DNA of 64,000 nt, taken from Oscillatoria nigro-viridis PCC 7112 (GTDB lineage Bacteria; Cyanobacteriota; Cyanobacteriia; Cyanobacteriales; Microcoleaceae). The notes below the pieces were generated by a model, which saw only the letters and a list, made by a program, of their open reading frames with translations, ran no database searches and was not told where the DNA came from. The position numbers were made by a program, and so were the translations under genes. The stretch is taken from positions 6,090,501-6,154,500 of the forward strand of contig NC_019729.1 of assembly GCF_000317475.1 (NCBI RefSeq). Reading direction: 5' to 3'. Shown in pieces: positions 54,354-63,318 of this stretch; position 1 is the stretch's first letter, and every line of letters starts with the position of its first letter.

Positions 54354-55616
54354 ATGAAATCAAATCAAACCGCTGCGAGTTCGTCTGCCAATTTTCAGCG
54401 GGTAGGCGTTGTCGGCGGCGGCCAGTTAGCTTGGATGATGGGGGATGCTGCTAGGGCGCTGGGTATTGAATTGGTAGTGCAAACTCCTAATGCTACAGAT
54501 CCGGCAGTTTCTGTTGCTGCTGGTGCTGTTTTGGCTGCTGTTGATGATGTTTTGGCTACGGCTCAATTGGCGGCTGGCTGCGATGTTATTACTTTTGAAA
54601 ATGAGTTTGTGGATTTGGATGGTTTGCGGCCGCTAGAAGAGCAAGGTGTGTTGTTTCAGCCGAGTTTGTCGTCGCTTTCTCCTTTGTTGGATAAGTACGT
54701 TCAGCGCTGTTATTTACAAGGTTTGGGTTTGCCAACTCCGAGGTTTTGGGAATGGGATTGCAGCGCGGATTTGCCCCCAGAATTGTTTAAGGCGGTGGCG
54801 ATCGACTTTCCGGCAATTTCTGTTTCTGACAGCCTGCAGAGTGAAGAAGATTCGGATGCTGGATCGATCGACTTTCCCTTTGTCGTCAAAGTTCGCCGCC
54901 ACGGTTATGACGGCCAAGGTACTTTTATTGTTAAGGATCGGGGGAGTTTTGAGTCAATTCGTGCTAAACTCAAGGGTCAGTCTTTGCTAGTGGAAGAGTT
55001 TGTGCCGTTCGATCGCGAGTTGGCTGTGATTGCAGCTCGATCGGCAAATGGCGAAATTGCGATTTATCCGATAGTGGAAACTCAGCAGCAAAATCAGGTT
55101 TGTCATCTGGTGATTGCGCCCGCTGATATTAGTTTAGAGGTAAAAACTGAAGCTTGTGCGATCGCCCGCACTCTCCTCAACAGTTTGCAAGCTGTCGGCG
55201 TATTCGGCATTGAATTATTTTTAACCGCCGATAATAAGCTGTTAGTCAATGAAATTGCACCCCGCACCCACAATTCGGGACATTTTACCATCGATGCCTG
55301 CGAAACTTCACAATTTGAACAGCATTTGCGCGCAGTTTGTCAACTGCCTTTAGGTAATTCGGCTCTGAAATGTGCAGGCGCTGTCATGGTAAATTTGCTA
55401 GGCTACGAGTCGGCCCAGTCCGATTATTTAGCAAAAAGAAAACAACTGGCACAAATTAGCGGTGCTTTTGTCCATTGGTATGGTAAGAAAGTATCGCGTC
55501 CGGGCCGCAAACTCGGTCACGTTACAGTTGTGTTCGACGCGGACTTGGTGGCTCAGGGGCGATCGCAAGCACTGGCGATCGCTCAAACCGTTGAATATAT
55601 CTGGTATGCAAGTTAA
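54354..55616 (+). CDS. purK: 5-(carboxyamino)imidazole ribonucleotide synthase
   Basis: 420 aa from the ATG at 54354 (MKSNQTAASSSANFQRVGVV); a TTG eight codons earlier adds nothing conserved. N-terminal GVVGGGQLAWMMGDAARALG, ATP-grasp FPFVVKVRRHGYDGQGTFIV, LLVEEFVPFDRELAVI and the metal-binding VNEIAPRTHNSGHFTIDACE. It makes N5-CAIR from AIR, ATP and bicarbonate. It is slightly longer than average PurK because of an insertion around residues 150-175. A 6S-like RNA gene follows about 107 bp downstream. Confidence 0.95.
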   Translation: MKSNQTAASSSANFQRVGVVGGGQLAWMMGDAARALGIELVVQTPNATDPAVSVAAGAVLAAVDDVLATAQLAAGCDVITFENEFVDLDGLRPLEEQGVLFQPSLSSLSPLLDKYVQRCYLQGLGLPTPRFWEWDCSADLPPELFKAVAIDFPAISVSDSLQSEEDSDAGSIDFPFVVKVRRHGYDGQGTFIVKDRGSFESIRAKLKGQSLLVEEFVPFDRELAVIAARSANGEIAIYPIVETQQQNQVCHLVIAPADISLEVKTEACAIARTLLNSLQAVGVFGIELFLTADNKLLVNEIAPRTHNSGHFTIDACETSQFEQHLRAVCQLPLGNSALKCAGAVMVNLLGYESAQSDYLAKRKQLAQISGAFVHWYGKKVSRPGRKLGHVTVVFDADLVAQGRSQALAIAQTVEYIWYAS

Positions 55617-55710
55617 ATTGCTCGAAGCTTGCCAAAATCTGGTTAGTTGGTATATATTAAATAAAGGTTCTACTGCGACGTTGGTGACTGCCAATAATGT
55701 TTTTTTGATC

Positions 55711-55717
55711 TATAACT
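55711..55717 (+). promoter_or_regulatory. Probable -10 box of the 6S-like RNA
   Basis: TATAACT six bases before the likely RNA start. No good -35 at the standard spacing. Confidence 0.4.
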
Positions 55718-55722
55718 CTTAA

Positions 55723-55908
55723 CTCTCGGGAATCAAGATGTTTGGACAGCAGTAAACTGGGCTTGTACCCAGAAACTTTAAGTCCGAGCCAACGGTACCC
55801 ACCTGGTAAAATACCAGGTCAAAAGCTGAGGTAAGACGGCGTTGCGGGGAGCCATTAAAATTTTGATTGAGATAGGCGCTGTGAAATATAGCTAGCCTAT
55901 TTTTTTTT
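55723..55908 (+). ncRNA. ssaA: 6S RNA (ssaA/ssrS-like)
   Basis: About 186 nt between a -10-like TATAACT and an intrinsic terminator (ATAGGC...GCCTAT then eight T, 55872-55908), the expected 6S length. Several hairpins can be drawn: CTGGG-CTTGTA-CCCAG, and ACCTGGTA/TACCAGGT at about 55799-55817. GGAGCCATTAAAAT resembles the conserved 3' arm of 6S RNAs. Cyanobacterial 6S genes are known to sit beside purK, as here. 6S RNA mimics an open promoter and binds RNA polymerase with the primary sigma factor. The rod fold was not computed. Confidence 0.7.
55872..55908 (+). terminator. Intrinsic terminator of the 6S-like RNA
   Basis: Stem ATAGGC/GCCTAT with a 17-nt loop, followed by a run of eight T. 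Confidence 0.75.
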
Positions 55909-56423
55909 GAGCTCAACGCTTTTACTCATACTTAACGGGGAGCATCCCGGTTTTGTAAATGGTTAAAAGTATGATAGAAGCCAAAGTTGTGTCGGACATC
56001 TCAAAATTACACAAAAACAAGCAAACTGCTTGGGGATAGAGCCTTACAGCCGTAGAATTCCTCTACGAGAAAAATGCTGTTTTCTACTTTCGGCTTCTGA
56101 GTCGTACCAAAAGGGAGCATCTCATATTTGTAAAAAAACTTTTTCTGGATGCTTCATTCTGACTCTTTCCTCGCAGCAAGAGAGCCTCAAAACTCCAATT
56201 TCTAGCTGGGCTGCTTTCATTGAGATGCTCCTTTCATTTTTAATGAAACCCTATTTAAATCCACAGCAGCTTAGGGCTTTGCTAAGTTCGACAATTTTCG
56301 TACCCGGTTATGAGCTGGGTTGTGTGATTAGTTTGATTTATCGCCACAACTCCAGAAAATTTAACCTTCTTTCTGACATCCATTAAATTAGAAGAAAGCG
56401 AATCCGTTGCCGAACTTCCTTCT
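55909..56423. other. Non-coding region with repeat debris between 6S RNA and FkbM gene
   Basis: About 515 bp. GGGAGCATC motifs occur at 55938 and 56113, and the latter forms an inverted pair (GGAGCATCTCA at 56114-56124, TGAGATGCTCC at 56221-56231), a ~118-bp MITE-like unit. A 118-codon frame over this area overlaps the palindrome and has no coding look; it is rejected. Confidence 0.5.
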
Positions 56424-57185
56424 TCAACATCTGCTATATCCTTGAGGGTTGCAGCTTCGGGATGCTAAAATCGAGCCGTACCATTTATCTATTGGTATTT
56501 GCTTTCCGATCCGAAATCCTAAGCTTTCAATAATTTGTCGGGTTTCCGCGTGAGTGTGACCAGACCACAAGTGATATTCTAAAGAAAGGTTTTGCACAAG
56601 TTGCCAAGTATCTCGATCTTCAAATAACAGCCATTCTGCACCTTCGCAGTCTACTTTGGCTAAATCGACGCTACCACCAATTCGCTCGATCGCCCTGCGA
56701 AATGATATCATTGGTATTTCGCCACTTTCGCTAACTGTCGATCTGGTTTTTCCCGAAACTTCCCGAATGTCGAGGACTACTTTACCATCTCGACATCCTA
56801 CTGCTTCCATAAAATATGTAAAATTTGCGATTTTAGATTGATGTTTGAGGTAATTTTCTAGGTAGGGATTAGCTTCGTAGGCGTGAATTACGGCCTGGGG
56901 AAACCTGTTCCTCGCAGCAATCGGAAATAAGCCGACATTGGCTCCAATATCAATAATTGTCATCAGCGATTCAGATAGTTGCTCGACTCCGTAGCAGTCG
57001 TCTAAAAGCACTTCTATAAATTCTCCGTCCATGCCTTTCTCTGAAGGCACGTTTACTCGATGCAGTTTTCCTTGCACAATTAATTGTTCTGGCAATTGAA
57101 AGTTAGCAACTCTGCTAAATTTAATCCCTAACTTTTTGGCTCGAATTTGGCGCTGCACGAGTTGCTGAAGTTTATGGACAAACAT
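56424..57185 (-). CDS. FkbM family methyltransferase
   Basis: 253 aa. SAM-binding motif I reads MTIIDIGANVGLFPIAARNR (about 90-105), followed by a VIHAYEANPYLENYLKH acidic loop and VDLAKVDCEGAEWLLFEDRD, both typical of FkbM-type O-methyltransferases. These methylate sugars or polyketides, and in cyanobacteria are often in glycan loci; the exopolysaccharide genes are 6-11 kb away, so a link is only possible. The N-terminus is basic, with no signal peptide. Confidence 0.85.
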   Translation of the reverse strand: MFVHKLQQLVQRQIRAKKLGIKFSRVANFQLPEQLIVQGKLHRVNVPSEKGMDGEFIEVLLDDCYGVEQLSESLMTIIDIGANVGLFPIAARNRFPQAVIHAYEANPYLENYLKHQSKIANFTYFMEAVGCRDGKVVLDIREVSGKTRSTVSESGEIPMISFRRAIERIGGSVDLAKVDCEGAEWLLFEDRDTWQLVQNLSLEYHLWSGHTHAETRQIIESLGFRIGKQIPIDKWYGSILASRSCNPQGYSRC

Positions 57186-57467
57186 AGGGAGAGATTGAGA
57201 TTTGTTGTATTTTTAAAATAACCTTAAATGATGGAAAAGCCTCTAGGTAATAATTCGCATTTTGCACCGGTTGTAAATCGAGTTTATGTCTGCGAATTTA
57301 ACCTGAAGGCGAGAGTTTTAGTCAACCAATTCGGCTGATGAAGAGTTTGTTGAGAATGCGCTAGATCTGATTACAGAGAGTTAGTTTTTTGTTCATAAGA
57401 AGAGTAAAGTAAGAGTAAATATGGTTTAATATATGTCAAAATGCGCTTCAAAACACGGAATTGAAAA

Positions 57468-58514
57468 ATGTTAGAGTTCGATCGCCTGTTCCAAACAATC
57501 GAAGAATTAGTAATGCTGCACTCACCCAGCGGTGCGGAGTCGGAAATTAACCAGCGGTTGATGGAAAAATTCGCCGCTTTGGGAGTGAATGCTTGGGTCG
57601 ATCGCGCGGACAATGCGATCGCCCTAATTAAGGGTCGCAATCCCGAAAAGTCGATCGCCATTACCGCCCACAAAGACGAAATTGGCGCCCTAGTTAAAAC
57701 AATAGGCGAGAGTGGCCGCGTGGAAGTCCGCAGATTGGGCGGCGCATTTCCTTGGGTTTACGGCGAAGGCGTGGTGGATTTGCTCGGAGACAAGCAAACA
57801 ATTAGCGGCATTCTCAGCTTCGGTTCCCGCCATGTTTCTCACGAATCTCCTCAGAAAGCTCAGCAGGAAGATGTTTCTTTAAAGTGGGAAAATGCCTGGA
57901 TTGAAACTAAGTGTACCGCCGAGGAATTAGCCGAGGCCGGAATTCGACCGGGCACGCGGATGGTGGTGGGAAAGCACCGCAAGCGCCCGCTGCGGTTGAA
58001 GGACTGGATCGCGAGCTACACTCTGGACAACAAGGCTTCAGTGGCGATTTTGCTGGCTCTGGCGGAATGTTTGAAAGAGCCTGCGGTGAATGTTTATTTG
58101 GTAGCGTCGGCGAAGGAGGAGGTTGGGGCGATCGGAGCTTTGTATTTCACCCAGCGCCAGCCGTTGGACGCGCTGATCGCTTTGGAAATTTGCCCTCTGG
58201 CGCCGGAATACCCGATTCTTGACGGCGAAAACCCGGTTTTGCTGGTTCAGGACGGCTACGGAGTCTACGATGAAGGATTGAACGCCCAATTGCGCGCAGC
58301 AGCCGCAGCAGCCGATGTAGAGGTGCAGTTGGCGGTAATTAGCGGTTTTGGGAGCGATGCTTCGATCGCCATGAAGTTCGGCCACGTAGCCCGCGCCGCT
58401 TGTTTGGCTTTCCCCACCCAGAACACCCACGGCTTTGAAATTGCTCATCTCGGGGCGATCGGCAATTGCGCCGCCATCCTCAAAGCCTACTGTGACGAGC
58501 TTTCGGGCGAGTAG
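57468..58514 (+). CDS. M42 family metallopeptidase (glutamyl/deblocking aminopeptidase-like)
   Basis: 348 aa. Metal-binding and catalytic segments of the M42 family: ITAHKDEIGALVK (His-x-Asp, His ligand), SYTLDNKASVAILLALAECL (bridging Asp), VASAKEEVGAIGALYFT (catalytic Glu pair), IALEICPLAPEYPI and the late His in FPTQNTHGFEIAHLGAIGNC. Such enzymes form dodecameric tetrahedra and trim peptide N-termini. Single gene; tRNA-Glu follows. Confidence 0.9.
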   Translation: MLEFDRLFQTIEELVMLHSPSGAESEINQRLMEKFAALGVNAWVDRADNAIALIKGRNPEKSIAITAHKDEIGALVKTIGESGRVEVRRLGGAFPWVYGEGVVDLLGDKQTISGILSFGSRHVSHESPQKAQQEDVSLKWENAWIETKCTAEELAEAGIRPGTRMVVGKHRKRPLRLKDWIASYTLDNKASVAILLALAECLKEPAVNVYLVASAKEEVGAIGALYFTQRQPLDALIALEICPLAPEYPILDGENPVLLVQDGYGVYDEGLNAQLRAAAAAADVEVQLAVISGFGSDASIAMKFGHVARAACLAFPTQNTHGFEIAHLGAIGNCAAILKAYCDELSGE

Positions 58515-58598
58515 AAAAAAAACTTTCGCAAAGTGGTTGACAGATTGGGAAAGATTAGTTAAGGTAATAAAGGTGCGGAACACAAGCAAACGCGACGC

Positions 58599-58671
58599 GC
58601 CCCCATCGTCTAGAGGCCTAGGACACATCCCTTTCACGGATGCGACGGGGATTCGAATTCCCCTGGGGGTA
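58599..58671 (+). tRNA. trnE: tRNA-Glu (UUC)
   Basis: 73 nt without an encoded CCA. Acceptor GCCCCCA/TGGGGGT with a G-U first pair, anticodon stem CATCC/GGATG with loop CTTTCAC (anticodon TTC at 58633-58635), T arm GGGGA-TTCGAAT-TCCCC. Besides translation, Glu-tRNA is the precursor for tetrapyrrole synthesis in cyanobacteria. Confidence 0.97.
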
Positions 58672-58699
58672 TTGAAAATTTAAGTCTGATATCAAACTG

Positions 58700-58830
58700 A
58701 TATCTAGTATGTGGGGTGGGCATTTTGCCCGCCCTTATTGCTTTAGGACTTAGGCACGGGTAGCCAAAAACCGGGTTTTTGCTGAGAAGACACGTGAGAG
58801 CCCGCAGCAACAGCAAAAACGGGCTTTATT
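58700..58830. repeat. Hairpin repeats downstream of tRNA-Glu
   Basis: GTGGGGTGGGCATTTTGCCCGCCC (about 58711-58735; cousin at 29704) and an inverted pair CCGGGTTTTTGCTG...CAGCAAAAACGGG (about 58770-58823). Palindromic spacer repeats with no gene. Confidence 0.55.
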
Positions 58831-58940
58831 TAGTTTGGTTTCTGGTGCATCGTTGAGCGATTTACCCCGGATTATTGAGCGGATACATAGGCTCAATATA
58901 GTTGAACACTTAGACAGCTAATAGCAGCAAAGGGAGTGCG

Positions 58941-59972
58941 ATGTACATACCTGTTACTTTCGACCACAGCGGCATCCAAAGGAACGAAGCAATAGAAATA
59001 AAAGTTAGAAACTTTAAAGACTTAAACTTACAGGAAAGACATATTGAAGAGTTCTTACGCAAAAACATTAATTTGCTCTTTGGGGATGACCAAACTCTTC
59101 TAGTTGTAGGTCAACAAGTTCGTAATGCGAGTAACGGGATTAGCGACTTAACTGCCATTGATGCAGATGGCAATATTGTTCTAATCGAGATTAAACGCGA
59201 CGAACAAGACATCAAAGCCAGAAAAGAACCTTTTGAATCTCAAGCTATCAGGTATGCCGCGAGTTATGCCAAAATTTCTACACCTGAATCCCTTGTAGAG
59301 TTGGTCTATAGTTCGTATATCGATATCCACAAAGATGAGTATGAATTAGGTGATTTGACTCCTAGTGAAAAAGCGAGACGAGAGTTAAATAAATTCTTGT
59401 CAAGCAATGACGCACTCAAAACCTTTAACAAAAAACAACGAATAATACTTATAGCCTCATCCTTTGATGAGCAAACCCTTTCTGCTGTTGCTTGGTTGAT
59501 TGCAAATGGGGTAGACGCAATCTGTCTTAAGATCACTCCTGTTTTTATAGGAGAGCAAGGTTTTTTGAGGATTGAGAAACTTTTGCCTCCGCCACAACTG
59601 GATGATTTTTACGTGGGTTTAGCCGGAGAATGTTCTACAATCAAGGAAGAAATTATATCCACTGATTCGGGCTTTAATAGAACTTGGCTACCTCGAATGG
59701 ACCAGTTGTTTGAGTGGGAATTAATCAAAGCTGGGGATAGCATTGAAATTAAATATTTTGAAAGCTCTGAAGCTATAATAGTCGATCCGACATTTGTCGT
59801 ATTTAATGGGGAAGAAATCTCCTATAATAATTGGGGAAAGAAAGTTACTGGTTGGTCTTCTATAAGTATTTATGAATGGGCAGTGCTTAGTTCGACTAAT
59901 AGAACCTTACATGAACTAAGGAAGGAAAAAATGGCAGAGTTGGAAGCCAAAGGCAGTCCCTGGGAAGAATGA
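58941..59972 (+). CDS. NucS/DUF91-like nuclease with C-terminal RAMA-like domain
   Basis: 343 aa. N-terminal half: LNLQERHIEEFLRKNINLLF then GISDLTAIDADGNIVLIEIK, giving the Asp...Glu-x-Lys of a PD-(D/E)XK nuclease as in NucS/EndoMS and DUF91 proteins. The C-terminal part (about 240-330) reads LFEWELIKAGDSIEIKYFES and NNWGKKVTGWSSISIYEWAV. Its order resembles the RAMA domain predicted to read adenine-methylated DNA, ending TGxSSxxxWxxW-like. It may therefore be a methylation-sensing nuclease rather than a mismatch endonuclease. It starts at an ATG with GGGAG upstream. It sits next to a tRNA gene, a common site of acquired DNA, but I found no duplicated tRNA end. Confidence 0.75.
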   Translation: MYIPVTFDHSGIQRNEAIEIKVRNFKDLNLQERHIEEFLRKNINLLFGDDQTLLVVGQQVRNASNGISDLTAIDADGNIVLIEIKRDEQDIKARKEPFESQAIRYAASYAKISTPESLVELVYSSYIDIHKDEYELGDLTPSEKARRELNKFLSSNDALKTFNKKQRIILIASSFDEQTLSAVAWLIANGVDAICLKITPVFIGEQGFLRIEKLLPPPQLDDFYVGLAGECSTIKEEIISTDSGFNRTWLPRMDQLFEWELIKAGDSIEIKYFESSEAIIVDPTFVVFNGEEISYNNWGKKVTGWSSISIYEWAVLSSTNRTLHELRKEKMAELEAKGSPWEE

Positions 59973-60085
59973 GACCAGCGGTTGTAGAGCTATTTGCTTT
60001 CTTGAAGCAGCTCAAGGCTTTTTTCGGATATGGCAGTCGATCGACCGGACACGATGTCAGACTATTAATTAGATTAACAGCTTAA

Positions 60086-60103
60086 GGTGCGCCGAAGCGC
60101 ACC
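60086..60103. repeat. Hairpin GGTGCGC-CGAA-GCGCACC
   Basis: Seven-bp stem with a CGAA tetraloop followed by CCTACA, about 115 bp after the nuclease stop. Typical cyanobacterial palindrome; may act as a transcript end. Confidence 0.5.
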
Positions 60104-60118
60104 CTACAGAAGCAATTA

Positions 60119-61237
60119 TCAATCCTGCAACTTCAACAAAGGTTCAATCTGCTGCCTTTGAAACTGCAATTCATCCGCCAAAGGCTGGTAAATTTCTCGA
60201 TCGCCCGATTCATTGCAATAATCCCACAAACCATTGTAACAGTGCCTGTCGTCGTCCCAACCCGGATGGTTAACAATCGGATACAAGCAGATTCCCTCTA
60301 TCGGAACTCCTGCTTTCATCGCCGCCATTACCTCACTGCACACATAATTAAACCAGACAGGTCTAAAATCGTCTTCAGTGCCTGTTTCAGCGATGAATAA
60401 GGGGCGGCGGTAGCGCTCAAACACTTCTTGCAGCATTTCACGAAACGGGCGGTACAGCGGATCGGTGTATTTCATTGGGTCTTCATTGTGAATCCACTGA
60501 TTGCGATCGTAATAATTCACCCCAATAATATCGAGATATTTTTCCTTACCGCCGAGTTCCGGGCGAAAGCGTCCCGCCAACATATCCCAAGCTTGATATT
60601 GAGATAAGCGATAACCTTCCGCCGCGTCCCGATCCTCCGGTTTGTCAGGGTCAGCAATAATGTTAATTGTGGGGTCGATTTGAACGATCCGGGTGCGGGG
60701 ATTTACTTCCCAAACAGATTCTATCGCTGCGATCGCAGCTTTGATTAACTGGACTTTTAGCTCGTCTCCCCGCCCTTTTGCAAACGGATTGATGTAGGCG
60801 ACATCGCCGCCGGCCCAAGCAATAAATGAAATTTCATTGACAGGTGTTACGAAAGGTGTTTGGTCTGTTTCCTCAGTTAGCACTTCCATAAAAGCGCGCA
60901 CCATGTTTGCAAACCTGGACACAAATTCGGGACTGAAAATATCAATATCGTCTGGCCAGCCGTAGTGAAACAAATCCCAAATTACCTGCATTTTCATGTC
61001 GCGGGCGGCGCGGATGATGGGCAGGGAACTGGAAAAATCGTATTTTCCGGGCGACTGTTCAATTAAGTGCCAGCGGAGGCCTTCGCGGACTGTGTAAATG
61101 CCTTGATCCTGCAAGCGTTGGTAGTCGGCGACTGCAAATTTATCGTGACCGGTGGCGGCTGTGACATCGAGGCGTTTTCCAGATTGCAACCTGTGGGTGG
61201 AACATTCAAATCCGCCCATGAAAAAACTTTGAAACAT
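60119..61237 (-). CDS. Clan GH-A glycosidase (GH1-like beta-glucosidase fold), short form
   Basis: 372 aa from the ATG at 61237 (MFQSFFMGGFECSTHRLQSG); the frame upstream only translates tandem repeats. TIM-barrel features: YTVREGLRWHLIEQSPGKYD, IWDLFHYGWPDDIDIFSPEF, acid/base Glu in FVTPVNEISFIAWAG, nucleophile Glu in PLFIAETGTEDDF. It is about 80-100 residues shorter than classical GH1, so family membership within the clan is uncertain. The GH2 enzyme lies about 200 bp upstream on the same strand, suggesting joint use in polysaccharide or glucoside breakdown. Confidence 0.8.
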   Translation of the reverse strand: MFQSFFMGGFECSTHRLQSGKRLDVTAATGHDKFAVADYQRLQDQGIYTVREGLRWHLIEQSPGKYDFSSSLPIIRAARDMKMQVIWDLFHYGWPDDIDIFSPEFVSRFANMVRAFMEVLTEETDQTPFVTPVNEISFIAWAGGDVAYINPFAKGRGDELKVQLIKAAIAAIESVWEVNPRTRIVQIDPTINIIADPDKPEDRDAAEGYRLSQYQAWDMLAGRFRPELGGKEKYLDIIGVNYYDRNQWIHNEDPMKYTDPLYRPFREMLQEVFERYRRPLFIAETGTEDDFRPVWFNYVCSEVMAAMKAGVPIEGICLYPIVNHPGWDDDRHCYNGLWDYCNESGDREIYQPLADELQFQRQQIEPLLKLQD

Positions 61238-61434
61238 CAATCGGATGGGTAATGGGTAATGGGGCATTGGGAATTGGGCATGGGGAATTGGGCATGGGGC
61301 ATTGGGCATGGGGCATCGGGCATCGGCCCGCGCAGGGCATTAGGAATTTAGAAATTGGTAATTGTTAGCAATTAACTAATAACTAATAACTAATAACTAA
61401 TAACCGATGCCGCTGCCCCATTCCCCATGCCCAA
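61238..61434. repeat. Heptameric tandem repeats between the two glycosidase genes
   Basis: GGGTAAT, GGGCATT and GGGAATT units, then TAATAACTAATAAC units and a CCCCATTCCCCATGCCC closing block. STRR type, about 195 bp. Also contains TCGGCCCGCGCAGGGCA, similar to the tract at 17027. Confidence 0.85.
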
Positions 61435-63318
61435 TTAGCATTGAGTAATAGCTTGCGGCTGTGAACTTTCTTCGGGAATATCCCAGCCGAGAGTTGCCGC
61501 CGCGATCACCTCTAAGGGAAACTTGGGAGTGCGATCGGCATACAGCAAACCGTTAGCTTCTTGGTAAGTATCGGTTAACTGCGTGTAACAAAATCCGCTG
61601 AACATTTCCACTCGGTTTACCACCTTCAACAGCGCGCTGTAGCGCCTTTGGAGTTCCAGCGTGTCCTCCGCGCGCACGTAGCCCCAAACCCTGAAAAAAT
61701 CGGGGTTTTCGCGACCGGCGCAGGCGATGCCACCGAATTCTGTCAGCATCACCGGCTGTCCTTGGTGGGGGTGGCCGTCGAGGGTGAGGACTCGCCCGCC
61801 GGGACGCCCGCGATCGAACAAATCGGCTAGCTGGACTTCGGGCCCGTAGCGCTTGGCTAGGGTTTGCGGGTTGTTGTCGTAGTCGTGAATTGCCAGGATG
61901 TCGGTATCGATGCTTTCCCAGCCGTCGTTACCGATGACGGGGCGAGTCGGATCGAGGGTTTTGGTCAAGAAATACAGCGCTTGCACGTAGTTGCGGTGGG
62001 CTGCGGCTTCGACTAAATTCGGAACTCCCCAGGATTCGTTGAACGGCACCCAGACTACGATACAGGGGTGGCTGGTGTCGCGCTCGATGACTTCCGTCCA
62101 CTCCCGCGTCAGCCGTTGCACGGCTTTGGGAGTGAAGCGGTAGGCGCTGGGCATTTCTTCCCAAACTAAAAGCCCCAGCACGTCAGCCCAGTACAAAAAT
62201 CGGGGGTCTTCGATTTTTTGGTGCTTGCGGACGCCGTTGAAACCCATTGCTTTGACTAATTCGACATCCTGCCGCAAAGCTTCGTCGTTCGGGGCAGTCA
62301 TCATGGTGTCGGGCCAGTAACCTTGGTCGAGCACCAGCCGCAAATAGTAGGGGCGGCCGTTTAGCATGAAGCGATCGCGCTGGATGCTGACCGTCCGCAT
62401 GGCGGTATAAGATTTAACCTCGTCGAGCAGTTTGCCGTCGGCCCACAACTGCACTTGAGCGTTGATTAATGTCGGTTTTTCGGGACTCCACAGCAATTCG
62501 TTGCGGTAGTCGTCGATACCGGGGTCGGAGAGGGCGATGCGGCGGTGGATTTCGCCGTTGATGACTTCGTAGGTGTCGTTGACCAGCAGCATACAGCCGA
62601 TCGACAGTTTAACTTTAATTTGGATTCCCGACTGGCGATCGCCCGCGACAAACGCTTCAAAACCGATTTCCCAGCGTTCAAACTGGGGAGTCCAGCGGAT
62701 GCGCTCGATATAAGTGTGAGGCACCAATTCTACCCAGACTGTCTGCCAAATGCCGGTCGTGCGCGGATACCAAATACTGTGGGGCTCTATTTGCCAGTCT
62801 TGCTTGCCCCGCGGCTGCTCCAAATCTTGCGGGTCGTCCTGGGCCCAGACTGTCACCCGCTGGGGCCCGTTGAGGTTCACAACTGCTGTAATGTCTGCGG
62901 TGAAAGGAGTGTGTCCGCCTTCGTGTTCTATGACAAACTGACCGTTCACCCAGACGCGGGCGCGGTAGTCTACGGCCCCAAAGTGGAGGAGAACTCTGCC
63001 TTCTGTGTGGGGTACGTCAAATTCGCGTTCATACCAGCAGTTGGCGTGAAAATTCGTGTCGCCGATCCCGCTTTTTGCGGATTCTGGAGCAAACGGCACT
63101 TCTATAGTGTGAGTCCACTCAGAAATATCGATCGGCTGCACGCAGCGGCCGGTGTCATCGTAAGCAAACCTCCACTGACCGTTGAGACAAATCCAGTTGC
63201 TCCGGCGCAGTTGGGGGCGCGGATAACCTGTTTTCCGTCCTTGAACTGTCACCTTACTATCAAGAGTTGCAGACTCTTCTATCTCACAATTTTCTATTTC
63301 TCTACCTAACCAACTCAT
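61435..63318 (-). CDS. Glycoside hydrolase family 2
   Basis: 627 aa from the ATG at 63318 (a GTG two codons upstream is possible). Sugar-binding domain (about 55-210: VLLHFGAVDYRARVWVNGQF), immunoglobulin-like domain, then the TIM barrel with NGRPYYLRLVLDQGYWPDTM, KAMGFNGVRKHQKIEDPRFL and LLVWEEMPSAY. Acid/base Glu is in VVWVPFNESWG and the nucleophile Glu in VMLTEFGGIA. Typical GH2 (beta-galactosidase/glucuronidase/mannosidase group), substrate unknown. No signal peptide, so probably cytoplasmic. Confidence 0.92.
   Translation of the reverse strand: MSWLGREIENCEIEESATLDSKVTVQGRKTGYPRPQLRRSNWICLNGQWRFAYDDTGRCVQPIDISEWTHTIEVPFAPESAKSGIGDTNFHANCWYEREFDVPHTEGRVLLHFGAVDYRARVWVNGQFVIEHEGGHTPFTADITAVVNLNGPQRVTVWAQDDPQDLEQPRGKQDWQIEPHSIWYPRTTGIWQTVWVELVPHTYIERIRWTPQFERWEIGFEAFVAGDRQSGIQIKVKLSIGCMLLVNDTYEVINGEIHRRIALSDPGIDDYRNELLWSPEKPTLINAQVQLWADGKLLDEVKSYTAMRTVSIQRDRFMLNGRPYYLRLVLDQGYWPDTMMTAPNDEALRQDVELVKAMGFNGVRKHQKIEDPRFLYWADVLGLLVWEEMPSAYRFTPKAVQRLTREWTEVIERDTSHPCIVVWVPFNESWGVPNLVEAAAHRNYVQALYFLTKTLDPTRPVIGNDGWESIDTDILAIHDYDNNPQTLAKRYGPEVQLADLFDRGRPGGRVLTLDGHPHQGQPVMLTEFGGIACAGRENPDFFRVWGYVRAEDTLELQRRYSALLKVVNRVEMFSGFCYTQLTDTYQEANGLLYADRTPKFPLEVIAAATLGWDIPEESSQPQAITQC

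Noticed and set aside
56030..56386. 118-codon frame after the 6S RNA
   Set aside because: Overlaps a palindromic element and shows no family features; probably chance.
58599..58671. tRNA-Glu as an attachment site for an integrated island carrying the NucS-like gene
   Set aside because: No duplicated tRNA 3' end and no integrase were found in the window, so only the proximity was kept as a remark.
62545..63309. 254-codon plus-strand frame opposite the GH2 gene
   Set aside because: Antisense shadow of a strong GH2 coding sequence; no domain and no ribosome-binding site.
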